Shown here piece after piece: positions 1 to 5,287 of a DNA stretch of 7,675 bases. Location: the NCBI GenBank assembly GCA_029946075.1, contig JAQSDT010000079.1, positions 1-7,675 of the forward strand, given 5' to 3'. Source of the stretch: a bacterium (GTDB lineage Bacteria; Pseudomonadota; Alphaproteobacteria; Rhizobiales; Xanthobacteraceae). Made by a program: the position numbers and the translations under genes. The notes beneath the pieces are model-generated. The model saw only the letters and a program-made list of their open reading frames with translations. It was not told the origin of the DNA and ran no database searches. Positions within the stretch are counted from its first letter, which is position 1. Every line of letters starts with the position of its first letter.

Positions 1-79
1 AGGATGGGTGGCGCGCAGCGAGACCCATCATCTCCCCACCGGCCCCGGTTGATGGGTATCGCTGCGCTCCACCCATCCT
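1..79. repeat. Palindromic intergenic repeat (REP-like, ATGGGT core)
   Basis: Two 30-base arms, 1-30 and 50-79, are inverted complements with 28 of 30 positions matching (mismatches at positions 12 and 22 of the left arm). The loop is 19 bases. Each arm begins or ends in AGGATGGGT/ACCCATCCT and holds an AGCG core. The transcript would fold into a long hairpin. It starts 16 bp past the stop codon of the minus-strand VOC gene, so it probably sits in that gene's 3' untranslated region and may stabilise or end the message. I recall similar GGATGGGT...ACCCATCC palindromes as dispersed elements in Bradyrhizobium-type genomes; that is from memory. The left end may extend beyond the window. Confidence 0.75.
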
Positions 80-95
80 ACGAATCTATACACAG

Positions 96-509
96 CTACG
101 TCAGCAATCCCTTCCCCGGCACGTGATTGAGTTCGAGCCGGATGCCGTCGGGATCCTCGAACAGCAGCGAATAATATCCCGGCGCCCATTGGTCCTCGCG
201 CGGTGCGCGCACGATCGTGGCGCCGAGCGTAACGAGGAAACCGTGCAACTCGTCGACATCGGCGCGTTCGCGGGCGCGGAAGCAGAGATGATGCAGGCCG
301 ACACGGTTCTGTTCGAAGGCCGCGCCGGCATGCTCCGGCGACGGCGCGCGGATCGCCACCGCGGTTCGGCCGCCGACGCAGTAAAATACCTGGTCGGAAT
401 CGATCATCGGCTTCATGCCGAGGAACGGCAGCAGCTTGCGGTAGAATTCGCGGGCGCGTTCGTAGTTGGACGCGGTCAGAAAAATATGGGCGATACCGTT
501 GACTTCCAT
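96..509 (-). CDS. VOC family (glyoxalase/bleomycin-resistance fold) protein
   Basis: This encodes a 137-residue single-domain protein of the vicinal oxygen chelate superfamily, probably cytoplasmic. The family includes glyoxalase I, extradiol dioxygenases and antibiotic-binding proteins, all built from paired beta-alpha-beta-beta-beta modules around a metal. The N-terminal strand GIAHIFLTA carries His8, the second module carries His73/His74 in GLHHLCFRA, and the C-terminal strand ends in the typical EDPDGIRLELNH with Glu126. These fit the usual His/His/Glu metal ligands. The ATG at 507-509 is preferred because a GGGGGAG ribosome-binding site lies 3 bases upstream of it and the VOC fold begins at residue 5; the open frame continues to 866, but that extension has no family character and overlaps the nuclease gene. 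The substrate cannot be told from the sequence. It is divergent from the nuclease-like gene across 82 bp. Confidence 0.9.
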   Translation of the reverse strand: MEVNGIAHIFLTASNYERAREFYRKLLPFLGMKPMIDSDQVFYCVGGRTAVAIRAPSPEHAGAAFEQNRVGLHHLCFRARERADVDELHGFLVTLGATIVRAPREDQWAPGYYSLLFEDPDGIRLELNHVPGKGLLT

Positions 510-512
510 CGT

Positions 513-519
513 CTCCCCC
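513..519 (-). promoter_or_regulatory. Ribosome-binding site of the VOC gene
   Basis: On the minus strand, GGGGGAG precedes the ATG with a 3-base gap (ACG). It is a purine-rich Shine-Dalgarno match, and it decides the start codon against the long in-frame upstream extension. Confidence 0.6.
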
Positions 520-591
520 TGCGTGGCAATTTCGGGTTGCAATGCGGTTGACGCCAAGCATACAGGAACCCGTGCGATTGAAAGCAGCCTT

Positions 592-1368
592 ATGACCGCG
601 ACCGCATCGCGCTGCCTGGCCTGCGTGCTGGCTTGCCTGACGCTGGCATCGGCCAGCGCGGCGAGCGCCTCGGCTTGCACGTTCGCGTCCCAGGGCGATG
701 GGCGTGTCGTATCCGTCATCGATGCCCGCACGTTTCGGCTCGACGACGGCCGCGACATCCGTCTCGCCGGCATCGAGGCCGCGAGCATCGACAAGACGAA
801 AGGCATGGCCGCGCTGTCGGCGATCGCAGGCGGCCGCGACGTCAGCCTGCATGGCGAGGACGACACGCCGGACCGCTACGGCCGCCAGCCCGCCTTCGTC
901 TTCCTCAAGGGCACACAGACATCGGTCCAGAGCGAACTGCTGCGGCGCGGCGAGGCGCTGGCTTCGGCAGATATCGCCGACAAGGATTGCGCCGCCAGCC
1001 TGGCAGCTGCCGAAGCCTCCGCCCAGGACGGCAAATCGGGCTTCTGGGCCGATCCGGCGGCCATAAAAAACGCCGAAAGTCCCGGCGATATTCTGACCGG
1101 GATTGGGCGCTTTACATTGGTCGAGGGCAGGGTTCTGTCCGTCCGGCAGGCGGGGTCGACGACCTACCTGAACTTCGGGCGGAACTGGACGCAGGACTTT
1201 GCCGTGACTATTTCGAGGCGGCTCATTCCGGCTTTCGAGGCGGCCGGGCTTTCGCCTAAGTCGCTCGAAAATCAAAGGATTCGCGTTCGCGGCTATGTCT
1301 GGTCGCGAGGTGGACCGCGGATTGAGTTGCTCCGGGTCGGGCAGATCCAGGTTTTGAGCAGGAAATGA
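592..1368 (+). CDS. Exported staphylococcal-nuclease-like (thermonuclease family) protein
   Basis: This 258-residue protein starts at ATG 592, where an export signal begins: Arg7, a hydrophobic stretch at about 8-24, then a small-residue region ending SASA-C, giving a likely signal peptidase I site near residue 28. The SNase-like domain spans about 36-165, with VVSVIDARTFRLDDG, then DIRLAGIEA, then PDRYGRQPAFVF. Arg57 and Arg98 match catalytic Arg35 and Arg87 of staphylococcal nuclease. The calcium-ligand and base positions Asp21, Asp40 and Glu43 read Arg46, Glu62 and Ser65, so nuclease activity is doubtful. After residue 165 comes a second beta-rich module (GRFTLVEGRVLSV to RIELLRVGQIQVL, about 174-255) that looks like an OB-fold, the nucleic-acid-binding type. 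No good Shine-Dalgarno is visible; GAAAG lies about 8 bases upstream. It is followed by a 120-bp gap. It may be a periplasmic binding or structural protein rather than an enzyme. Confidence 0.85.
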   Translation: MTATASRCLACVLACLTLASASAASASACTFASQGDGRVVSVIDARTFRLDDGRDIRLAGIEAASIDKTKGMAALSAIAGGRDVSLHGEDDTPDRYGRQPAFVFLKGTQTSVQSELLRRGEALASADIADKDCAASLAAAEASAQDGKSGFWADPAAIKNAESPGDILTGIGRFTLVEGRVLSVRQAGSTTYLNFGRNWTQDFAVTISRRLIPAFEAAGLSPKSLENQRIRVRGYVWSRGGPRIELLRVGQIQVLSRK

Positions 1369-1438
1369 CGCGTTTTTGCAGCGGAATGGGGACCCGTTCG
1401 CCGACAGAAATACGCAGGGGGAGCCTATGATCCGAGGG

Positions 1439-1455
1439 ACCGCGCCGCGGTTTTT
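1439..1455 (+). terminator. Weak intrinsic-terminator-like hairpin after the nuclease-like gene
   Basis: ACCGC (1439-1443), loop GCC, GCGGT (1447-1451), then a run of five T (1451-1455, the first in the stem). The stem is only 5 bp but GC-rich, and it sits about 70 bases after the stop at 1368, before the M48 gene. It could end the upstream transcript. The short stem leaves the call weak. Confidence 0.3.
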
Positions 1456-1488
1456 CGCTAAGGATCATGCGCAGACAACAGGGATGAG

Positions 1489-3024
1489 ATGTCGTCCGGT
1501 CGGGCTGATCGAACGGTGACCTCAGTGGCGGAATTGACGGATCGAGCAGCACGTTTCGGGGAAAGTGCAGGCCGCCGCCTTCTGGCAGCGCCGGCGCTGC
1601 TGTGCGCCGCCCTCACCTTGTCCGCCTGCGGCAATCTCGGACGCTTCGAGACCTCGGCCCCCAGCACGTCCTCCCCGGCCAAGCCGAACCGCACGGTGGC
1701 CCAGACGCCCGCGAGCGAGCGCGAGCACGAGCGCATCCTCTCCTCCTATGGCGGCGCCTATGACGATCCGAGGCTGGAGGCGTTGATCAGCAAGACCGTC
1801 GACCGGCTGGTCGCGGCATCCGACCGGCCCGACCAGGCCTATCGCGTGACGATCCTCAATTCCGGCGCGGTCAACGCCTTCGCGCTGCCGACCGGCCAGC
1901 TCTATGTGACGCGCGGCTTGATCGCGCTCGCCAGCGACACCTCCGAACTGTCTTCCGTGCTCAGCCACGAAATGGCGCATGTGCTCGCCAAGCACGCCTC
2001 GATCCGCGAAGACCAGGCCCGGCAGGCCGCCGTCGTCACCCGCGTCGTCACCGACATGAGCAACGATCCGGATCTCACCGCGCTGGCGCTGGCCAAGACC
2101 AAGCTGACGATGGCGAGTTTCTCGCGTTCGCAGGAGTTCGAGGCCGACGGCATCGGTGTCGGCATCTCCGCACGCGCCAAATTCGATCCCTATGGCGCGG
2201 CGCGTTTCCTCTCGGCGATGGAGCGCAATGCCGCGCTGAAGGCCGGCAAGACCTCGCTCGATCCGCGCGCGCAGGATTTCCTGTCCTCGCATCCGGCGAC
2301 GCCGGAGCGCGTGCAGAACGCGCAATCCAGCGCCCGGCAATTCGCTTCGCCGCAGAGCGGCGAGCGCGACCGCGAGACCTATCTGGCCGCGATCGACAAC
2401 ATCGTCTACGGCGAAGACCCCAGCGAAGGTTTCGTCCGCGGCCGCCGCTTCCTGCATCCGAAACTCGGCTTCAGCTTCGCCGCGCCCGACACCTTCACGC
2501 TTGACAACACCGCGCAGGCCGTAATCGGCGTGCGCGAGGGCGGTACGCAGGCAATGCGCTTCGACGTGGTGCGCGTGCCCGCCGAGCAGTCGCTCGCCGA
2601 ATATCTCAATTCCGGCTGGATGGAAGGCGTCGACAAGGGTTCGACCGAAGACATCACCATCAACGGTTTTCCGGCCGCATCGGCCACGGCGCATGGCGAC
2701 AGCTGGCAATTCCGCGTCTATGCGCTGCGCTTCGGCAGCGACGTCTACCGCTTCATCTTCGCCGCCAAGCAGAAGACCACCGAGAGCGAGCGCAACGCGC
2801 GCGAGACCGTCAACTCGTTCCGCCGCCTGACGCTCGACGAAATCCAGGCCGCCCGGCCGCTGCGCATCAAGGTCATCACCGTGCAGCCCGGCGACACCGT
2901 GGAGTCGCTTTCGCACCGCATGGCCGGTGTCGATCGCCCGGCTGAGCGGTTTCGCATTCTCAACGGCCTCGACCAGCACGCCCAGGTCAAGACGCGGGAC
3001 CGCGTGAAGATCGTGGTGGATTGA
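1489..3024 (+). CDS. M48 family metalloprotease, lipoprotein, with C-terminal LysM-like domain
   Basis: This 511-residue zinc peptidase is related to BepA/YfgC and LoiP, which act in the periplasm on misassembled outer-membrane proteins. A hydrophobic segment at about 31-43 ends in the lipobox LSAC with Cys47, so the mature protein is probably a lipoprotein attached to a membrane; the Pro/Ser/Thr-rich stretch at 55-75 would be a tether. The M48 domain (about 80-290) has HEMAH at 160-164, the third ligand probably Glu216 in EFEAD, and the conserved SHPATPERV around His268. Residues about 305-455 form a second region (HPKLGFSFAAPDTF to VNSFRRLT) that I cannot name with confidence. Residues 459-511 (VITVQPGDTVESL to RVKIVV) resemble a LysM peptidoglycan-binding module. 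ATG 1489 follows AGGGA; the n-region of about 30 residues before the hydrophobic core is long, so GTG 1516 or GTG 1525 are possible starts. It is convergent with carD. Confidence 0.93.
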   Translation: MSSGRADRTVTSVAELTDRAARFGESAGRRLLAAPALLCAALTLSACGNLGRFETSAPSTSSPAKPNRTVAQTPASEREHERILSSYGGAYDDPRLEALISKTVDRLVAASDRPDQAYRVTILNSGAVNAFALPTGQLYVTRGLIALASDTSELSSVLSHEMAHVLAKHASIREDQARQAAVVTRVVTDMSNDPDLTALALAKTKLTMASFSRSQEFEADGIGVGISARAKFDPYGAARFLSAMERNAALKAGKTSLDPRAQDFLSSHPATPERVQNAQSSARQFASPQSGERDRETYLAAIDNIVYGEDPSEGFVRGRRFLHPKLGFSFAAPDTFTLDNTAQAVIGVREGGTQAMRFDVVRVPAEQSLAEYLNSGWMEGVDKGSTEDITINGFPAASATAHGDSWQFRVYALRFGSDVYRFIFAAKQKTTESERNARETVNSFRRLTLDEIQAARPLRIKVITVQPGDTVESLSHRMAGVDRPAERFRILNGLDQHAQVKTRDRVKIVVD

Positions 3025-3038
3025 GGCGCGCCTTCAGC

Positions 3039-3122
3039 CGTCATTGCGAGCGAAGCGAAGCAATCCATTTCACGGCGCGGGATAGATGGATTGCTTCGTC
3101 GCTGCCGCTCCTCGCAATGACG
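3039..3122. repeat. Palindromic intergenic repeat (REP/BIME-like, GTCATTGCGAG core)
   Basis: The left arm 3039-3068 and right arm 3086-3122 pair as an outer 12-bp stem (CGTCATTGCGAG with CTCGCAATGACG) and an inner 13-bp stem (CGAAGCAATCCAT with ATGGATTGCTTCG). An asymmetric internal bulge of 5 versus 12 bases separates the stems, and the loop is 17 bases. It begins 14 bp after the M48 stop codon. The GTCATTGCGAGCGAAGCGAAGCAATCC sequence type is one I recall as a very common dispersed element in many alphaproteobacterial and other genomes. It differs in sequence from the repeat at 1-79. Confidence 0.8.
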
Positions 3123-3169
3123 CCGACGCAGGGGCGACGGCGATAACGCCAAACATCCCCAAAAGACAA

Positions 3170-3195
3170 AAAGCCCGGTCTTGCGACCGGGCTTT
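3170..3195 (-). terminator. Strong intrinsic terminator of carD (possibly bidirectional)
   Basis: AAAGCCCGGTC (3170-3180) and GACCGGGCTTT (3185-3195) form a perfect 11-bp stem with a 4-base loop. Read on the minus strand, the stem is followed by TTGTCTTTTGG, continuing the T run of the stem, as expected for an intrinsic terminator. It lies 25 bp after the carD stop. The plus-strand side continues CTGCTTTCT, which is also T-rich, so it may stop M48 transcripts too. Confidence 0.85.
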
Positions 3196-3220
3196 CTGCT
3201 TTCTAATCCGTCGAACCCTT

Positions 3221-4216
3221 TCAGGCGGCTTCGTCCGCCACGGCGGTATCGTCGCCATCGGCCTCGGCATCCGCCTCGTCGGCTTCACCGTCGGCTTCCG
3301 CGGTCTCGGACTTGGCGCCGCGGCGCGGGCTCTTGGCGAGCTGGCTTTCGATTTCCTTGACCGCTTCGGTCTCGGTCGAATGCTGGACCACCGCGATTTC
3401 GCGCGACAACCGGTCGAGCGCCGCTTCATAGAGCTGGCGTTCGCTGTAGGACTGCTCGGGCTGCGATTCCGAACGGTAGAGATCGCGGACCACTTCGGCG
3501 ATCGCGACGATGTCGCCCGAATTGATCTTCGCTTCGTATTCCTGCGCACGGCGCGACCACATGGTGCGCTTGACGCGGGCGCGGCCCTTGAGGGTTTCCA
3601 GCGCCTTCTTGACCAGCGCCGGCTCGGACAGCTTGCGCATGCCGACATTGGCGACCTTGGCGGTCGGCACGCGGAGCGTCATCTTGTCCTTCATGAAATT
3701 GATCACGAACAGCTCGAGCTTGGCGCCCGCGATTTCCTGCTCCTCGATCGCCAGGATCTGGCCGACGCCGTGAGCGGGATAAACCACGAATTCGTTCGCC
3801 TTGAAGCCCTGACGCTGGGTCACGACCTTCTTCGGTTCCTCGACGCGCGGGGCGGCAGGCTTCGCAGCGGCGACAGCCGGCTTCGGCGCCGCAACGGCGG
3901 CCTTGGCAACGGGCGGCTTCACAACGGCAGCCTTGGGGACGGCAGTTTTCGGGGCGGCAGCTTTCGGGGCAGGCGCAGGGGCAGCGGTCTTCGGAGCGAC
4001 CTTCGAAGCAGTGGCCTTCGAACCCGTCGCTTTCGCGGCAGTTTTGGCAGTCTTTTCTGGCATTGCGCTTCTTTTGTTCTTTGAGGACTTTGCGGCCGCG
4101 GCCTTCTTGGCGTCCTTTACAGGCGCCTTGGCACGGCCCTTGGGTGCGCTGCGGCTGGCCGCGGCGGCTTTCTTGGTGGTCTTGGAAGCACTCTTTTTAC
4201 GCGTTTTCTGTGACAC
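3221..4216 (-). CDS. carD: CarD family transcriptional regulator with lysine/alanine-rich N-terminal and acidic C-terminal extensions
   Basis: CarD/CdnL proteins bind the RNA polymerase beta subunit and the upstream edge of the transcription bubble, stabilising open complexes. The CdnL-type core is at about residues 136-300 of this 331-residue reading: GFKANEFVVYPAHGVGQI (the RNAP-interacting Tudor-like part), MTLRVPTAKV, and a helical DNA-binding part with the conserved Trp220 in VKRTMWSRRAQEY. Before it lie about 135 residues rich in Lys, Ala and Pro, resembling histone H1-like tails. After it is a short acidic tail rich in Ala, Glu and Asp. Canonical family members are about 160 residues, so half of this protein is extension. 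The start is uncertain: GTG at 4214-4216 gives 331 residues, ATG at 4061-4063 gives 280. The intervening codons mostly end in G or C and continue the same composition, so I prefer GTG. The frame's upstream ATG (4336) lies above the likely -10 box. A strong terminator follows. Confidence 0.9.
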   Translation of the reverse strand: MSQKTRKKSASKTTKKAAAASRSAPKGRAKAPVKDAKKAAAAKSSKNKRSAMPEKTAKTAAKATGSKATASKVAPKTAAPAPAPKAAAPKTAVPKAAVVKPPVAKAAVAAPKPAVAAAKPAAPRVEEPKKVVTQRQGFKANEFVVYPAHGVGQILAIEEQEIAGAKLELFVINFMKDKMTLRVPTAKVANVGMRKLSEPALVKKALETLKGRARVKRTMWSRRAQEYEAKINSGDIVAIAEVVRDLYRSESQPEQSYSERQLYEAALDRLSREIAVVQHSTETEAVKEIESQLAKSPRRGAKSETAEADGEADEADAEADGDDTAVADEAA

Positions 4217-4516
4217 GGCCTGCGCGCGGAACTGCCACGCCCCTGTTCGATGTTTTACGGGAACCCACCGGGGCCACAGATACGCGTGGCCAGGTTCATA
4301 ATGTGCCCAATATAGCACATTTTCCGCAAAAATCAATGATTTACGCCCAATTCCGGACCTTTACGGAGGGCTTTCCGTCATAAGTCCGTCAACAGGGTTA
4401 AATCCGCAGGCCTTGTTGGTTCAGATCAGGTCCGGAGCGGGCTTAACTGGCCCGCCGGACGTCTTGGCTCGATCTGGCTGGGTGGTAGCCGACCGATCTG
4501 GCGAGAGTTGGGCGAA
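4217..4516. other. 300-bp intergenic region between fdxA and carD
   Basis: No gene is supported here. The left part holds the carD leader and promoter-like boxes. An AT-richer stretch (about 4305-4400) follows, then a GC-rich hairpin at 4430-4460 with 11 paired bases, a 2-base bulge and a 7-base loop (TTAACTG). The hairpin lies 57 bp past the fdxA stop and has no T run on either side, so it could mark the 3' end of the fdxA transcript but is not a typical intrinsic terminator. Confidence 0.5.
4309..4336 (-). promoter_or_regulatory. Putative sigma70-type promoter of carD
   Basis: On the minus strand TTGATT (4331-4336) and TATATT (4309-4314) are separated by 16 bases, close to the housekeeping consensus, in an A/T-rich patch that stands out from the GC-rich surroundings. 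The predicted transcript would start near 4302, giving a leader of about 85 bases before the GTG at 4216. A small hairpin, GGCCAC/GTGGCC (4272-4291), would lie in that leader. Confidence 0.45.
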
Positions 4517-4855
4517 TCAGTCGCCGGTGCCCGGCTCCTTGGAAAAATATTTCTCGAACTTGCCTTCCACGCCCTCGAATTCTTTCGCGTCCGGCGGCTG
4601 GTCCTTCTTCTGGGTGATGTTGGGCCAGCTCTTGGCGTATTCGGTGTTGACCTCGAGCCACTTCTCCAGCCCCGGCTCGGTGTCGGGCTTGATGGCGTCG
4701 GCGGGGCATTCTGGTTCGCAAACGCCGCAATCGATGCATTCGTCGGGATGGATGACCAGCATGTTCTCACCCTCGTAGAAGCAGTCTACGGGGCAGACCT
4801 CAACGCAGTCGGTATATTTGCATTTGATGCAGGCTTCAGTGACGACGTAAGTCAT
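4517..4855 (-). CDS. fdxA: Seven-iron ferredoxin FdxA ([3Fe-4S][4Fe-4S])
   Basis: This 112-residue soluble electron carrier is of the Azotobacter vinelandii ferredoxin I type. The cysteine pattern matches that protein offset by one because Met1 is counted: Cys9, Cys17 and Cys50 for the 3Fe-4S cluster, Cys21, Cys40, Cys43 and Cys46 for the 4Fe-4S cluster, and the additional Cys12 and Cys25. The motifs are CIKCKYTDCVEVCPVDCF and CIDCGVCEPECPADAI. The C-terminal half (about 60-112, with EPGLEKWLEVN and ITQKKDQPPDA) is the usual long tail of this subfamily. ATG 4853-4855 is chosen because GGAG lies 6 bases upstream and MTYVVTEACI is the typical family N-terminus; an in-frame ATG at 4915 would add 20 unrelated residues. 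Its redox partner is not indicated by the neighbours. It is downstream of the S4 gene by 138 bp and may be co-transcribed with it. Confidence 0.95.
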   Translation of the reverse strand: MTYVVTEACIKCKYTDCVEVCPVDCFYEGENMLVIHPDECIDCGVCEPECPADAIKPDTEPGLEKWLEVNTEYAKSWPNITQKKDQPPDAKEFEGVEGKFEKYFSKEPGTGD

Positions 4856-4993
4856 CCAAGACTCCGAAAGAATTGGCTCCGAAACGATCGATTTTCCGGG
4901 GTTTGCGTAGCGCATGCAGTGCGCTGCCGCAAGGGAAGTGGCGCGCTCCAGGCGGCCGTTTTTCAGGCGTCGTTGCCTGCGGCTTGCAGATAG
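4856..4993. other. 138-bp gap between S4 gene and fdxA
   Basis: No gene is supported. Read on the minus strand it contains a small hairpin, CAGGC/GCCTG (4964-4979 region), followed by AAAA rather than T, so it is not an intrinsic terminator. No promoter boxes close to the sigma70 consensus are evident upstream of fdxA, which leaves read-through from the helicase/S4 genes or an alternative promoter as the ways to express it. Confidence 0.35.
4862..4865 (-). promoter_or_regulatory. Ribosome-binding site of fdxA
   Basis: GGAG on the minus strand, 6 bases before the ATG at 4855. It supports the short start over the in-frame ATG 60 bases further upstream. Confidence 0.55.
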
Positions 4994-5269
4994 TCATTGG
5001 CGGGCATTCTGCAAATCCTCATACAGCGCGCGCCCGGCCGCCGCATCGCCGCGCCGTACGGAAAATCCGCTGACCTTGAGGACGCGCACGCTGTTGTCGA
5101 GCGCGATTGTGAGCACGTCGCCGATCTTCACGGCATGTCCGGGTGACTTCTCGCGCGTGCCGTTGATGCGAACGTGACCGGCCTCGACGAGCTCGGCCGC
5201 CGAGGTGCGGGCCTTCACCACCCGCGCGTGCCACAACCATTTATCGAGACGCTGGCGCTCCAACGACAC
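4994..5269 (-). CDS. S4-domain RNA-binding protein (Hsp15/HslR-like)
   Basis: This 91-residue protein carries an S4 RNA-binding fold at about 6-65: RLDKWLWHARVVKARTSA, LVEAGHVRING and the KIGDVLTI strand. The RLDKWLW-x-AR opening matches E. coli Hsp15 (HslR), a heat-shock protein that binds stalled 50S subunits carrying peptidyl-tRNA and helps recycle them. The visible protein lacks most of the charged C-terminal tail of Hsp15 (which is about 130 residues). The start is GTG at 5267-5269, with GAAGG 5 bases upstream (5273-5277). It begins 18 bp after the helicase stop codon, so both are almost certainly on one transcript, suggesting a shared RNA or ribosome-related task. A general S4-domain name is safe; the Hsp15 function is inferred by similarity. 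Confidence 0.92.
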   Translation of the reverse strand: MSLERQRLDKWLWHARVVKARTSAAELVEAGHVRINGTREKSPGHAVKIGDVLTIALDNSVRVLKVSGFSVRRGDAAAGRALYEDLQNARQ

Positions 5270-5287
5270 TCGCCTTCAGCGATGGGG

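Noticed and set aside
537..566. Possible promoter TTGCAA...TACAGG for the nuclease-like gene
   Set aside because: The -10 match is poor and the spacing is 18 bases; not strong enough to call.
466..591. Upstream extension of the nuclease frame to ATG 466
   Set aside because: It would place 42 residues ahead of a clear signal peptide and overlap the VOC start. ATG 592 gives a normal signal peptide.
510..866. N-terminal extension of the VOC frame
   Set aside because: The VOC fold starts at residue 5 after the ATG at 509, which has a good ribosome-binding site. The extension overlaps the nuclease gene and has no domain.
1522..2979. Minus-strand open frame of 485 codons opposite the M48 gene
   Set aside because: The M48 protein has intact HEXXH, a lipobox and conserved motifs. 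The antisense product has no recognisable domain.
3086..4084. Plus-strand open frame opposite carD
   Set aside because: It covers the palindromic repeat, the terminator and the CarD core in antisense. The CarD motifs are clear on the other strand.
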